Shown: positions 54,985 through 64,000, counted from the stretch's first letter. The stretch: 64,000 nt of DNA from Olleya marilimosa CAM030 (GCF_000518485.1 NZ_JADR01000005.1:246555-310554); one strand, 5' to 3'. Translations and numbers: made by a program. Notes: generated by a model not told the origin, from the letters alone.

Positions 54985-57822
54985 ATGAAATTAAAACTTT
55001 ACTTTTTTTTATTGACTTTTATAAGTCTCAATTTCTCTAAAGCTCAAAACTATGATCACGTTTACAGCAAGGTAATTGGTATATATCAGCAATCAAGTTG
55101 GACATCGGGACAAGAATATGAAATAGAAAATTTTTCAAATTTCTCAAAATGTCACACCAATATTAATGTTAATTATACTTTTGATTTAGAAACCGGAGGA
55201 AACGGAACTATTAAAATGTATGCTGTTAATGGTTCTGGAGAGAATTTGATAAATACTATTAATGTAACCGACAGTCCTACTAGTAATTCTTTTAATGTTC
55301 CTGCAAACTTACTACCAATTGAAGGGTTTCTAATTAAATGGACAATTGGTAATACGACATCATCAAATTTTATTTTTGAAAGTTTTACACTTACAGCTAC
55401 AAGTCCAGAAGGAACAATGCCTTCTAATCCATTAGTAGAGGATGTTTACTACACTGTTGGTCAGTTAGCTAATGCCTTGACAGCAAACGGAACGAACCTT
55501 AAATGGTATACTTCAAATTCTGGTGGAATGCCAATTACTACTGCACCTATTCCAAATACTAACACTTCAAGTGTTACTACTTATTATGTAACTCAAAGTG
55601 ATTTTACTGGTTGCGAAAGTAAAAGACAAGCTATAAATGTTTATGTAGGTGATTCCGCTACACATTTAAATTTTGATGGAGTGGATGATTTTATTGATTG
55701 TGGTAATATATTGCCAGAGTCATACACAAAAGAGGCATGGATTTCTATAGATGCAATTAATCAGACAAGTAATATAATTTCAGGCTCAGACAGTTCTGGA
55801 CAAAATGCTTTTTGGGTACCTAATGGAGTGTTATCTGCTGGTCATAATGGTACTTGGAATGCTGTCGAAGATTCAAATGTATTATCATTAAATACTTGGT
55901 ATCATGTAGTGGTGAGTTATGATTACGCTACTCAAACTTTAAAATTATATAAAGACGGAATTTTGATAGATTCAAATAATAATGTTCCAGCACCAAATAA
56001 TGGTAATGATATTCATATAGGTTCTTATGATGATGCAAATAACTTATTTAATGGATCTATTGATGAAGTTCGTATTTGGAATGTCGTAAGAACAGAAGAA
56101 CAAATTAATGGTAGTAAAAATTGCGAGTTACAAGGTGATGAAGCAGGTCTTATTGCTTATTATCAATTTAATGAAGGTCTTGATGCTAATGAAAATGCAG
56201 CTTTCACAACTCTAAATGATGCAACTATCAATGCTAATAATGGGTCGTTAACTAATTTTGCTTTAACAGGAAATACATCTAATTGGTTAGCAGGTTCTCC
56301 AGTTGTAAGTGGATCAATTGTTCCTTCTGAAGCAATTGTTAGTAGTCCAGTAAATTATTTTCAAAATGATAGTGCAATGCCATTAACTGCTACTTTAGGA
56401 GCCAATGGATCAGAATTAATATGGTATACATCAGAAACTGGACAAGTTGGATCAACAACTGCTCCTATACCAAGTACAACAACTATTGGAGCTACTTCAT
56501 ATTGGGTAACAAGTACAAATGCCAATGGATGTGAAAGTGAAAAAACAGAGATTATTGTTAATGTCATGGCTCCTGCAACACACTTAAGCTTTGATGGTGT
56601 AGATGATTACGTTAATATAAACATCGGTACGTTTACTACTCAAAATTTAAATTATACACATGAGTTTTGGTTTAAAACTACAAGTGCTAATAGTACAATT
56701 TTTAATTTTTCTGATACAGGAATGCCTAACTCAGGAGGTTTTAATAAAACCATTTATTTACAAAACGGAAACCTAGTGTCTTATGTTTATAATGGTTCAG
56801 CAAACTTTATAACATCAACAACAACTTTTAATGATGATAATTGGCATCATGTTACAGAAATTGTTACACTCTCGGAAAGAAGCCTGTATGTAGATGGGAC
56901 TTTAATTGGTACAAATACTAGTTTTTCTAACCAAAATTTTGGATATATAGTTTTAGGAGCAAGTAATTTAACTCCAGGAATTTATTTTGAAGGAGAAATA
57001 GATGAAGTTAGAATTTGGAATACAGCCTTATCTATTGACGATGTTAATGCAACAGGTAATTGTCAATTGGAAGGTGACGAAGCTAACCTATTAGCATACT
57101 ATCAATTCAATCAAGGGATAGATGCAGAAGATAACACATCAGTAACTACATTATTAGATGCTACTACAAATGTTTACAATGGTAATTTAATAAACTTTGG
57201 TTTAACAGGTAATACAAGTAATTGGTTAGCAGGATCACCTATAGGAATTGCACCTATCGTGACGTCTCAACCACAAAACCAAACGATTACCGAAACAGAT
57301 GATACTGTGGTATTTACTGTGTCTGCAACAAATGTTTCTTCATATCAATGGGAAGTGTTTTTTGAAGATGGTGATGGAGAAGGAGGTACCTGGATGCCAT
57401 TAGACGATTCATTAACTAATCCGGATGTTTCTGGTTCTACAACTAATACGTTAACAATTTCAGGAGATAATCTTTCTTCTATCGTTGTTTTTCAATTTAG
57501 AGTTGTAATGAATGGTACTGCTAGTTGTAATGTAGTTTCAAACGAAGTTAATGTAACAGATGAAACGCTATCAGTGTCTACTGTATTAATTAATGAAGTA
57601 AAAGTATTCCCAAATCCAACAACAGATAACGTTAAAATCTCGTTATCAAAAGTTCAAGATTTTGAAATATCTGTTTACGACTTAAACGGAAGATTACTTT
57701 TAAACTCAAAAAACAGAAGTGATGCATTCCTATTAGATTTAACCAGTTATCAAAACGGGATATATATTATAAAGACGAAGATCGATCAAAAAGAAGCTAT
57801 TAATCGAGTTATTAAACACTAG
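54985..57822 (+). CDS. Secreted LamG-domain protein with T9SS sorting domain
   Basis: 945 residues from ATG 54985 (a TTG frame from 54949 begins in the promoter). A signal peptide ends near FSKAQ. After an N-terminal beta domain (to about 145), two copies of an Ig-like plus LamG unit follow: YYTVGQLANAL to SKRQAIN then THLNFDGVDDFID; and NYFQNDSAMPL to SEKTEI then THLSFDGVDDYVN. Each LamG ends with a similar IDEVRIWN segment and SNWLAGSP. An Ig-like domain (about 750-860) and a T9SS type A C-terminal domain (VFPNPTTDNVKI, NGIYIIKT) close it. It is probably a surface or released adhesin or glycan-binding protein. Confidence 0.93.
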   Translation: MKLKLYFFLLTFISLNFSKAQNYDHVYSKVIGIYQQSSWTSGQEYEIENFSNFSKCHTNINVNYTFDLETGGNGTIKMYAVNGSGENLINTINVTDSPTSNSFNVPANLLPIEGFLIKWTIGNTTSSNFIFESFTLTATSPEGTMPSNPLVEDVYYTVGQLANALTANGTNLKWYTSNSGGMPITTAPIPNTNTSSVTTYYVTQSDFTGCESKRQAINVYVGDSATHLNFDGVDDFIDCGNILPESYTKEAWISIDAINQTSNIISGSDSSGQNAFWVPNGVLSAGHNGTWNAVEDSNVLSLNTWYHVVVSYDYATQTLKLYKDGILIDSNNNVPAPNNGNDIHIGSYDDANNLFNGSIDEVRIWNVVRTEEQINGSKNCELQGDEAGLIAYYQFNEGLDANENAAFTTLNDATINANNGSLTNFALTGNTSNWLAGSPVVSGSIVPSEAIVSSPVNYFQNDSAMPLTATLGANGSELIWYTSETGQVGSTTAPIPSTTTIGATSYWVTSTNANGCESEKTEIIVNVMAPATHLSFDGVDDYVNINIGTFTTQNLNYTHEFWFKTTSANSTIFNFSDTGMPNSGGFNKTIYLQNGNLVSYVYNGSANFITSTTTFNDDNWHHVTEIVTLSERSLYVDGTLIGTNTSFSNQNFGYIVLGASNLTPGIYFEGEIDEVRIWNTALSIDDVNATGNCQLEGDEANLLAYYQFNQGIDAEDNTSVTTLLDATTNVYNGNLINFGLTGNTSNWLAGSPIGIAPIVTSQPQNQTITETDDTVVFTVSATNVSSYQWEVFFEDGDGEGGTWMPLDDSLTNPDVSGSTTNTLTISGDNLSSIVVFQFRVVMNGTASCNVVSNEVNVTDETLSVSTVLINEVKVFPNPTTDNVKISLSKVQDFEISVYDLNGRLLLNSKNRSDAFLLDLTSYQNGIYIIKTKIDQKEAINRVIKH

Positions 57823-57846
57823 GGAAGTTTAGTATAAGTCGAGAAG

Positions 57847-57879
57847 CAGCGTTGTTAACTACAACGCTGTTTTTTTTTG
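57847..57879 (+). terminator. Terminator after the LamG protein gene
   Basis: CAGCGTTGT and ACAACGCTG flank a five-base loop, followed by nine or more T's. Confidence 0.9.
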
Positions 57880-57997
57880 CAATAGTGTTTTTGGGGTTCT
57901 TTATAGCAAATTGGATATTTTAGTGTTGTTTAACAAAACAATATTAAAAAAAAGTGTTTTTTTTACTAAATTATGTTAAAACAAAAACAATATTATA

Positions 57998-58267
57998 ATG
58001 TCAACAAAAGACCAAATATTAAAAAAAATTGAAATACTAATTACCAATCATTTTGATACACCTAAAAAAGCATTCGAGTTTTTTGATAGTAATGGAGATC
58101 AAAAATTATCAAAAGCAGAAATTAAAAACCTTTTGCAAGAAGCAGAAATTAGTGGCTTTATACGTGGTATAATAGCTTCAAAACTAATTGAAGGGTATGA
58201 TAAAGACGGAGATCAATTAATTAGTTGGTCAGAGTTTAAAGCTGCAATTGATGAGATTTCTCAATAA
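57998..58267 (+). CDS. Small EF-hand protein
   Basis: 89 residues. Two EF-hand calcium loops are intact: DSNGDQKLSKAE (about 30-41) and DKDGDQLISWSE (about 67-78), each with Glu at position 12. The N-terminal helix precedes them. There is no signal peptide, so it is cytoplasmic, like calmodulin in arrangement but half the size. It ends 9 bases before the cyclase gene. Confidence 0.9.
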   Translation: MSTKDQILKKIEILITNHFDTPKKAFEFFDSNGDQKLSKAEIKNLLQEAEISGFIRGIIASKLIEGYDKDGDQLISWSEFKAAIDEISQ

Positions 58268-58276
58268 TATTTTGAT

Positions 58277-59362
58277 TTGAAAAACACAAGCCTACAATTT
58301 ATACGACTATTAATAGCAACAATAAGTTTTTGGTCTCTTGCTTTCTGCCTTTTTATTATGATACGTTATTATCAAGTAGGAGTAGAAGGAGGTGAGGCAT
58401 TTTTAACTTATGAACAAGGAGTGATACCTATAACACAATGGTTAGAGTTTGGTGTGTTTTCTGGATTTGTTGTTGGAATAGTGTATGCTATTGTCGAATT
58501 TTTATTTGATAAACTTCAATTAAATAAATTAGCTACTGGTGTTGTGGTGTTACAAAAATCCATAATATACCTAATAATGCTTATTCTATCTGCAAACTTT
58601 ATAGTTAGCATTATCGAGGAGCAAATTGATAGAAACTTACCTAATGACTCAGGTTGGTGGATTCAAAACAAAGTATTTTGGTTAGTTGTTGGATATTTTA
58701 TTGTCTGTTCATTAGTTTTTTCATTTTTAAAAATAGCAAAAGACAACTTTGGAAAAGGGGTTTTATTTAATCAATTAATAGGTAAATATAAAAAGCCAAG
58801 AGAAGAGAGACGAATATTTATGTTTTTGGACCTTCAAGCTTCCACAACAATTGCAGAACAATTAGGACACTTTAAATATAGTGAGTTAATTCAAAAATGT
58901 TTTTATGATTTAAATCGTGTACTTACTAACTATGATGCAGAGATATATCAATATGTTGGTGATGAGGCAGTAGTAAGTTGGCCTTTTGATAAAGGACTAA
59001 AAGCTAATAACTGTGTAGAATTATTTTTTAAATTTCAAGATAAGTTGTTAAAAAATGAAAAACTATACCTTAAAAAATTTGGTTTAACACCTAAATTTAA
59101 AGCTGGACTGCATGGTGGAAAGCTAATCGTGACAGAAGTTGGAACTATTAAAAAGGAAATAGCTTATCATGGAGACGTTATAAATACATCTGCTAGAATA
59201 CAAGGTGAATGTAATAAATATGATGAAACATTACTTATTTCTGAAAAGCTATTACAAAAATTAAAATTACACAAGTATAAACTTACATCAATAGGCAACA
59301 TAGCATTAAAAGGAAAAGAAGAAAAGCTTAACTTATTTTCTATTAATAGAATTAATCAATAA
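58277..59362 (+). CDS. Membrane-bound class III nucleotide cyclase
   Basis: Starts at TTG 58277. 361 residues: four hydrophobic segments (about 8-30, 52-78, 90-115, 132-155) and a C-terminal cyclase domain (about 178-340). The metal-binding aspartates are Asp185 in FLDLQASTT and Asp229 in YQYVGDEAVVSW. The transition-state region NTSARIQG is present. The residue before YVGDE is Gln rather than the Lys that usually selects ATP, as in several bacterial relatives. Substrate (ATP or GTP) is therefore open. The gene is paired with the EF-hand gene; calcium control is a plausible inference. Confidence 0.9.
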   Translation: MKNTSLQFIRLLIATISFWSLAFCLFIMIRYYQVGVEGGEAFLTYEQGVIPITQWLEFGVFSGFVVGIVYAIVEFLFDKLQLNKLATGVVVLQKSIIYLIMLILSANFIVSIIEEQIDRNLPNDSGWWIQNKVFWLVVGYFIVCSLVFSFLKIAKDNFGKGVLFNQLIGKYKKPREERRIFMFLDLQASTTIAEQLGHFKYSELIQKCFYDLNRVLTNYDAEIYQYVGDEAVVSWPFDKGLKANNCVELFFKFQDKLLKNEKLYLKKFGLTPKFKAGLHGGKLIVTEVGTIKKEIAYHGDVINTSARIQGECNKYDETLLISEKLLQKLKLHKYKLTSIGNIALKGKEEKLNLFSINRINQ

Positions 59363-60158
59363 GACTTTCAATCAGTTGTTTTATAATAATTTCAACACCT
59401 TTTTCATTATTTGATTTTGTTTTAAAGTTTGCAACGGTTTTTACATTAGGGTGTGCATTATCCATAGCATAACTAAAGTGTCCTAACTTAAGCATTTCTA
59501 TATCATTATTATAATCACCAAAAACCATAGTTTCAGTTTCATTAATATTATAAAGTTCTTGTATATGCTTAATGGCATGACCTTTATTAGCAATGTTTTC
59601 TGATATATCAACCCAATGATTTGCAGAAACTTTAACTTTAAAATCATCCTCTAAATGCTTAACATAAGGGTATATGTGCTTTTCTGAGCTCTCTTCGTGG
59701 TATAAGGCTATTTTATAAACATTTTCTTTAATTTCAGAAACATTGTCAATAACTTGATAGTTGGAATAGTACTCACTTAAAAGTGACATTAGCTTTTGTG
59801 ATTTACTTATTACGTAAGCTTTGTTTTTTGTACAAAAAACAGGATGTGCAGCTTCTAAATCAATAACTAATTTAGCAATAGTGTCAAGGCTGTCCTTTTT
59901 AAAAGTGTTTGAAATCAGTAATTTATCTTGTTTAATTGCTAATCCTCCATTTTCTGATACTATAATAATATCATCTTTAATGCTACTTAATTTGTCTATC
60001 ATACTATAATATGGTCTCCCACTAGCAGCAACAAATAGTATGTTTTTTGATTTTAATACTTTAAACAATTCAAAAAACTCATCACTGACTTGATGATTAG
60101 AGTTTAATAAGGTTCCATCTAAATCTGATACTATTAATTTTACTTGGCTTAAAGTCAT
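59352..60158 (-). CDS. Cof-type HAD hydrolase
   Basis: 268 residues. The nucleophile motif VSDLDGTLL opens the protein, with a SGRPYY motif near 45, a C2B cap and MVFGDYNNDIEML for metal binding. Members dephosphorylate sugar phosphates or flavin-type substrates. Its 3' end overlaps the cyclase by 11 bases in opposite direction. Confidence 0.92.
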   Translation of the reverse strand: MTLSQVKLIVSDLDGTLLNSNHQVSDEFFELFKVLKSKNILFVAASGRPYYSMIDKLSSIKDDIIIVSENGGLAIKQDKLLISNTFKKDSLDTIAKLVIDLEAAHPVFCTKNKAYVISKSQKLMSLLSEYYSNYQVIDNVSEIKENVYKIALYHEESSEKHIYPYVKHLEDDFKVKVSANHWVDISENIANKGHAIKHIQELYNINETETMVFGDYNNDIEMLKLGHFSYAMDNAHPNVKTVANFKTKSNNEKGVEIIIKQLIESLID

Positions 60159-60244
60159 TTTTAGTTATTAATTTTATGGTGTAAATCTAATTGTTATGTT
60201 GGTTATAAAACAAATATTATAGTTAAGTTATAATTAAAAGACAT

Positions 60245-60277
60245 AAAAAAATCCGATTCAGTAAAGAATCGGATTTT
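60245..60277 (-). terminator. Terminator of the thrS-rplT operon
   Basis: AAAATCCGATTC and GAATCGGATTTT are exact reverse complements around six bases, with A's on the left as the minus-strand T-run. It lies 45 bases beyond rplT. Confidence 0.88.
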
Positions 60278-60321
60278 CTATTTTATAAGCGAAGTATTGT
60301 TATACAAATGGCAAAATGCCC

Positions 60322-60666
60322 TTATTTTACTTTATTTACAATTGCTTCAAAAGCATCTGGGTTGTTCATTGCTAAATCAGCTAAAACCTTACGGTTTAAT
60401 TCGATATTGTTAGCTTTTACTTTACCCATAAATTGTGAATAAGACATTCCATGTAATCTAGCTCCTGCGTTAATACGCGTGATCCATAATGCACGGAAAG
60501 TTCTCTTTTTATTTCTACGGTCTCTGTATGCATATTGCATAGCTTTATCAACCGCGTTTTTTGCTACTGTCCAAACGTTTTTACGACGTCCAAAGTAACC
60601 TTTTGCTTGTTTAAGCACCTTTTTTCTTCTGGCTCTTTTGGCAACAGAATTTACTGATCTAGGCAT
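60322..60666 (-). CDS. rplT: 50S ribosomal protein L20
   Basis: 114 residues, normal length. The long basic N-terminal helix ([18 protein letters not shown]) binds 23S rRNA early in 50S assembly; [13 protein letters not shown] and NRKVLADLA are conserved. It is last in the thrS-infC-rpmI-rplT operon. In other bacteria L20 represses its own operon through the rpmI leader; the 98-base gap to rpmI would be the place. Confidence 0.98.
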   Translation of the reverse strand: MPRSVNSVAKRARRKKVLKQAKGYFGRRKNVWTVAKNAVDKAMQYAYRDRRNKKRTFRALWITRINAGARLHGMSYSQFMGKVKANNIELNRKVLADLAMNNPDAFEAIVNKVK

Positions 60667-60764
60667 AATTTAAATTGTTTTTTGTAGTAGGCGGTTAATT
60701 ATTAACACTTTGTAAAGGCCTAACTCCAGGGTTTATAAATAATTTGTAACCAATTAAGGTAATG

Positions 60765-60962
60765 TTACTTTAAACGCATCATTACTTTAATATTGTTCTC
60801 ATCCGCTTTGTGTACTAAAGTACTATGCGTTAGAGCAAGCTTACGTTTTTTAGACTTCTTTGTTAAGATGTGACTCTTAAACGCGTGCTTTCTTTTTATC
60901 TTACCAGTACCAGTTAGCTTGAAACGCTTTTTAGCACTAGATTTTGTTTTCATTTTAGGCAT
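60765..60962 (-). CDS. rpmI: 50S ribosomal protein L35
   Basis: 65 basic residues beginning [19 protein letters not shown], the standard L35 sequence, then [14 protein letters not shown]. It lies between infC and rplT, the usual order. Confidence 0.98.
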   Translation of the reverse strand: MPKMKTKSSAKKRFKLTGTGKIKRKHAFKSHILTKKSKKRKLALTHSTLVHKADENNIKVMMRLK

Positions 60963-61023
60963 TTTGTTTCCTAGTTTTAATTATTTCGCTTATAATATTT
61001 TTGTCCTTAATAAAGGCTAATAT

Positions 61024-61575
61024 TTATTTTTTAGGAGCAATAAACATGGTCATACGTTTTCCTTCAAGTCTTGGCATTTGTTCTACTTTTCCAAATTCTT
61101 CCAAATCTTGAGCTAAACGTAATAATAATATTTGTCCTTGCTCTTTAAACACAATTGATCTCCCTTTAAAGAAAACAAAAGCTTTTAGCTTTGCACCTTC
61201 TTTTAAGAATTTTTCGGCGTGTTTCTTTTTAAACTCGTAATCATGGTCATCTGTTTGAGGACCAAATCGAATTTCTTTGATAACAACTTTTGTAGCCTTG
61301 GATTTTAATGCTTTTTCCCGCTTCTTCTGTTCATAAAGAAACTTCTTGTAATCCATTATTTTACATACAGGTGGATCTGCTTTAGGCGAAATTTCTACCA
61401 AGTCAAGTTCTTGCTCTCTTGCAAATTCTCTTGCTTCTTTTGTGGTATAGATTCCTACTTCAACATTTTCTCCAACTAGACGCACTTTTTCTGCTCTAAT
61501 TTTACCGTTAATGTTGTGCTGATCTTCCTTAATGATTCTTGCCGGACCTCTTGATCTTTTTCTACGTATTGCTAT
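61024..61575 (-). CDS. infC: Translation initiation factor IF-3, with AUA start
   Basis: The obvious GTG at 61485 would remove a conserved N-terminus. The frame is open back to a stop at 61581-61579, and the added residues [22 protein letters not shown] match the standard IF-3 start of this phylum. The codon immediately before that Ala is ATA (61575-61573); no ATG, GTG or TTG lies upstream. That gives 183 residues, the normal length. IF-3 helps 30S subunits reject rare start codons, so an AUA start would allow self-control, as with AUU in E. coli. [13 protein letters not shown] and [14 protein letters not shown] are the domain hallmarks. Confidence 0.93.
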   Translation of the reverse strand: MAIRRKRSRGPARIIKEDQHNINGKIRAEKVRLVGENVEVGIYTTKEAREFAREQELDLVEISPKADPPVCKIMDYKKFLYEQKKREKALKSKATKVVIKEIRFGPQTDDHDYEFKKKHAEKFLKEGAKLKAFVFFKGRSIVFKEQGQILLLRLAQDLEEFGKVEQMPRLEGKRMTMFIAPKK

Positions 61576-61603
61576 GACTTATATATTTTAGTTAAACTTA
61601 ATT

Positions 61604-63538
61604 TTAAAATTGTCTTTTTGTTTTATTTATCTCTGTTTTAACAATTTCTGCAAAGGTATCTACACTAATCGTGCCTAAATCTTCACCGCCATGTTGTCTT
61701 ACAGATATCTTGTTTTCCGCTTCTTCTTGCTCTCCTATGATAATCATATAAGGCGTTTTGTTCATTTCTGCCTCTCTAATCTTCTTACCAATAGTCTCAC
61801 TTCTGTTATCTACAAGTGCGCGAATTTCGTGATTTTCTAGCAAAGTTAAAACTTTTTCACCGTATTTCTCATATTTCTCACTAAGAGTTAATATGGAAAC
61901 TTGATTTGGCATCAACCAAAGTGGGAAATTTCCTCCAGTATGTTCTAGTAAAATTGCAATAAAACGTTCCATACTTCCAAAAGGAGCACGATGTATCATT
62001 ACAGGTCTGTGTGTTTCATTATCACTTCCTTTATATGATAGTTCAAAACGTTCAGGTAAATTATAATCTACTTGTATAGTTCCTAATTGCCATTGTCTAC
62101 CTAATGCATCTTTAACCATAAAGTCTAACTTAGGTCCGTAAAAAGCAGCTTCGCCAGTTTCAATAACATAATTTAAGTTTTTATCCTTAGCAGCATTAAT
62201 AATAGCTTGTTCTGCTTTTTCCCAGTTTTCAAGACTTCCAATATATTTTTCTGGCTTTTCTGGATCACGTAAAGAGACTTGTGCAGTAAAGTTTTCAAAT
62301 CCTAAAGATCCAAATACATATAATACTAAGTCAATTACGTTTTTAAACTCTTGATCTAATTGATCAGGAGTACAAAAAATATGTGCATCATCTTGAGTAA
62401 AACCTCTAACTCTAGTTAAACCATGTAATTCTCCACTTTGTTCATATCTATATACAGTACCAAACTCAGCAAAACGCTTTGGTAAATCTTTATAAGACCA
62501 TTGCATGCTGTTGTAAATCTCACAGTGATGTGGGCAATTCATTGGTTTTAGTAAAAATTCTTCACCTTCTTTTGGTGTAGTAATAGGTTGGAAGCTGTCT
62601 TCACCATATTTGGCATAGTGACCGGAAGTAACATAAAGTTCTTTTTGTCCAATATGCGGAGTAACAACCATTTCATATCCAGCTTTTTTCTGTGCTTCTT
62701 TTAAAAAGTTTTCTAAACGCTCACGTAAAGCAGCACCTTTTGGTAGCCATAAAGGTAAACCTTGACCAACTTTTTGAGAAAAAGTAAAAAGTTCTAATTC
62801 TTTACCTAGTTTTCTGTGATCACGTTTTTTTGCTTCTTCTAAAAGAGCTAAATACTCTGTTAATTCTTTTTGTTTCGGGAAAGACGTTCCATAAACACGT
62901 GTTAATTGCGGTTTATTTTCATCACCTCTCCAGTAAGCACCAGCAACTGACAATATTTTTACAGCTTTAATTATCCCAGTATTAGGGATATGTCCACCAC
63001 GACATAAGTCAGTAAAAGTAGAATGATCACAAAAAGTGATAGTTCCATCTTCTAAATTTTCAATTAACTCAGTCTTATATTCATTGTCCTTATATAAAGA
63101 CAAAGCTTCTGCTTTAGTTACAGATCGCATAGCAAACTCATGTTTACCTCTAGCTATCTCTAACATTTTATTTTCAATCGTCTTAAAGTCTTTGTCAGTA
63201 ATTGTTTTGTCACCAAAATCTACATCATAATAAAACCCATTATCAATAGCAGGTCCTATAGTTAATTTGCTTTTAGGATATAACTCCTCGATAGCTTGAG
63301 CTAATACGTGTGCAGAACTATGCCAAAAAGCTTTCTTCCCTTCATCATTAGTCCAAGTGTAAAGTACCAAAGATCCATCCGTTGTCAATTTCGTAGAAGT
63401 TTCAACAGTAGTTCCATTAAAACTTGCCGAAATAACATTTCTTGCCAATCCCTCGCTAATACTCTTAGCAACATCCATAGGTGTAGAATCTTTTTCAAAA
63501 GATTTCACACTACCATCAGGTAAAGTAATTTTTATCAT
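61604..63538 (-). CDS. thrS: Threonyl-tRNA synthetase
   Basis: 644 residues from ATG 63538, where [17 protein letters not shown] opens the TGS domain; an extended frame to 63592 runs through the promoter. The editing domain has [16 protein letters not shown] (about 76-91) and CRGGH. The class II core follows with the zinc ligands in [24 protein letters not shown] and [11 protein letters not shown]. It charges tRNA-Thr and leads the infC-rpmI-rplT operon, 28 bases upstream of infC. Confidence 0.98.
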   Translation of the reverse strand: MIKITLPDGSVKSFEKDSTPMDVAKSISEGLARNVISASFNGTTVETSTKLTTDGSLVLYTWTNDEGKKAFWHSSAHVLAQAIEELYPKSKLTIGPAIDNGFYYDVDFGDKTITDKDFKTIENKMLEIARGKHEFAMRSVTKAEALSLYKDNEYKTELIENLEDGTITFCDHSTFTDLCRGGHIPNTGIIKAVKILSVAGAYWRGDENKPQLTRVYGTSFPKQKELTEYLALLEEAKKRDHRKLGKELELFTFSQKVGQGLPLWLPKGAALRERLENFLKEAQKKAGYEMVVTPHIGQKELYVTSGHYAKYGEDSFQPITTPKEGEEFLLKPMNCPHHCEIYNSMQWSYKDLPKRFAEFGTVYRYEQSGELHGLTRVRGFTQDDAHIFCTPDQLDQEFKNVIDLVLYVFGSLGFENFTAQVSLRDPEKPEKYIGSLENWEKAEQAIINAAKDKNLNYVIETGEAAFYGPKLDFMVKDALGRQWQLGTIQVDYNLPERFELSYKGSDNETHRPVMIHRAPFGSMERFIAILLEHTGGNFPLWLMPNQVSILTLSEKYEKYGEKVLTLLENHEIRALVDNRSETIGKKIREAEMNKTPYMIIIGEQEEAENKISVRQHGGEDLGTISVDTFAEIVKTEINKTKRQF

Positions 63539-63556
63539 CAATATCAAATTAGACCA

Positions 63557-63587
63557 CAAATATAATAGGATAATAATAGAATGACAA
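63557..63587 (-). promoter_or_regulatory. Promoter of the thrS operon
   Basis: On the minus strand: TTG (63587-63585), 20 bases, TATATTTG (63564-63557). The leader is only about 12-20 bases, so no T-box or tRNA-like operator precedes thrS. Confidence 0.75.
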
Positions 63588-63627
63588 TACAACTAATAAG
63601 TAATACTAAATAAAAATAATATAATAT

Positions 63628-63671
63628 TGGCGTTACCCAAAGGGTCGGGCTATCACTACTCGCTTTTTTTT
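63628..63671. repeat. Putative dispersed intergenic repeat (REP-like)
   Basis: A GC-rich island in AT-rich spacer: GGCGTTACCCAAAGGGTCGG followed by GCTATCACTACTCGC and a T-run. The ACCC-AAA-GGGT core makes a small hairpin. I recall closely similar blocks between genes in many Flavobacteriia, but only one copy is in this window. Confidence 0.45.
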
Positions 63672-63943
63672 AGCCTATAATTTACTCTATTCAATATAAT
63701 AGATGTTATAGACTAATTAATAGATCTATTAAAAGAAGCAATGGTAAAAAAAGAGCTCAAACATACCGTTCTATCCCTAACGCGTTGTATATCAGTAAGC
63801 AAATTAAATAAAGGCAGCAATACTTGTTTATCAGAAAACTTAAGTTAAAAAAATAATTCAAAAAACATCAGACTCTAACCTGTTAATAATAAAGCATTAA
63901 AGGTTTGAGTTAAAATAAAAACAAAAAAAGATTAAGAAAAGGG
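63672..63943. other. Intergenic spacer without supported genes
   Basis: About 270 AT-rich bases. An ATG at 63742 opens a frame of fewer than 40 codons with no family resemblance. I find no RNA gene or clear terminator, only the approach to the promoter at 63944. Confidence 0.6.
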
Positions 63944-63973
63944 TTGTGGGAATGAAAAAGGCTTGTATATTTG
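63944..63973 (+). promoter_or_regulatory. Strong promoter at the right edge, product outside the window
   Basis: TTG at 63944-63946, a 19-base spacer and TATATTTG at 63966-63973, followed by CACCCCG. The same TATATTTGCACCC block drives the tRNA-Lys genes, which suggests a stable RNA lies just beyond the window. Confidence 0.75.
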
Positions 63974-64000
63974 CACCCCGAAAACGACGTAACGGATGTT

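Noticed and set aside
63557..63587. T-box or tRNA-like operator before thrS
   Set aside because: The leader between promoter and ATG is only a few tens of bases at most, too short for such an element.
61604..63592. Longer thrS start at 63592
   Set aside because: The extra codons lie across the -7 and -33 boxes, and the TGS domain begins exactly at ATG 63538.

Overview
The window is AT-rich chromosomal DNA from a member of the Bacteroidota, most likely a marine Flavobacteriaceae. The evidence is internal: repeated promoters of the Bacteroidota form (TTG, 19-20 bases, TAnnTTTG), lipoproteins with acidic residues just after the lipidated Cys, a secreted protein with a type IX secretion (T9SS) C-terminal domain, TonB-dependent receptors, a transketolase split into two genes, and a crtI-crtB-crtZ-crtY carotenoid cluster. 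I see no insertion sequence, prophage or CRISPR array. Most of it reads as ordinary core chromosome with a few accessory islands.

Layout. 1-1.8 kb: the end of a TonB receptor and a tRNA-Tyr. 1.9-5.2 kb (minus): a hypothetical gene, then a pepT / royal-jelly-like lipoprotein / SET-domain gene series. 5.3-7.9 kb: pyrD, a LysE-type exporter and HMG-CoA lyase. 8.1-14.3 kb: four genes that look like one functional module: a DUF4856 lipoprotein, an imelysin-like lipoprotein, a membrane protein closely resembling vitamin K-dependent gamma-glutamyl carboxylase, and a TonB receptor. 14.4-22.5 kb: guaB, a GH3-family enzyme, a small metalloprotease, an aldo-keto reductase, a long PLP enzyme and small genes. 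22.7-29.3 kb: three SurA/PpiC-type chaperone genes, a MoxR ATPase, a small GldL-like membrane protein and an acyltransferase. 29.5-33.5 kb: aconitase, a lipoprotein with two repeated domains, and a TlpA-like thioredoxin. 33.5-38.4 kb (minus): the carotenoid operon, led by a CarH-like MerR regulator. 38.5-44 kb: two identical tRNA-Lys genes, aroK, a PRTase, an S4 protein, an FKBP lipoprotein, a porin and the split transketolase. 44-51 kb: tgt, an LptF/G permease, an EamA exporter, accA, dnaB and an AI-2E family protein. 51-59.4 kb: an exported amidotransferase-like protein, a TPR histidine kinase with a LytTR regulator, a large T9SS LamG protein, and an EF-hand protein paired with a class III cyclase. 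59.4-63.5 kb (minus): a HAD phosphatase and the thrS-infC-rpmI-rplT operon. The right edge carries a strong promoter whose product lies outside the window.

How the genes work together. The carotenoid genes encode phytoene synthesis, desaturation, cyclisation and ring hydroxylation, enough to reach zeaxanthin from geranylgeranyl diphosphate. Their regulator keeps the residues that bind adenosylcobalamin in CarH, so light control is plausible. The SurA-like genes fit a lineage with many outer-membrane barrels. The best candidate for an under-described system is the 8.1-14.3 kb module. Other points of interest are a tRNA-guanine transglycosylase without its zinc cysteines, an infC gene whose only sensible start is AUA, and a bacterial SET-domain gene without a standard start codon.
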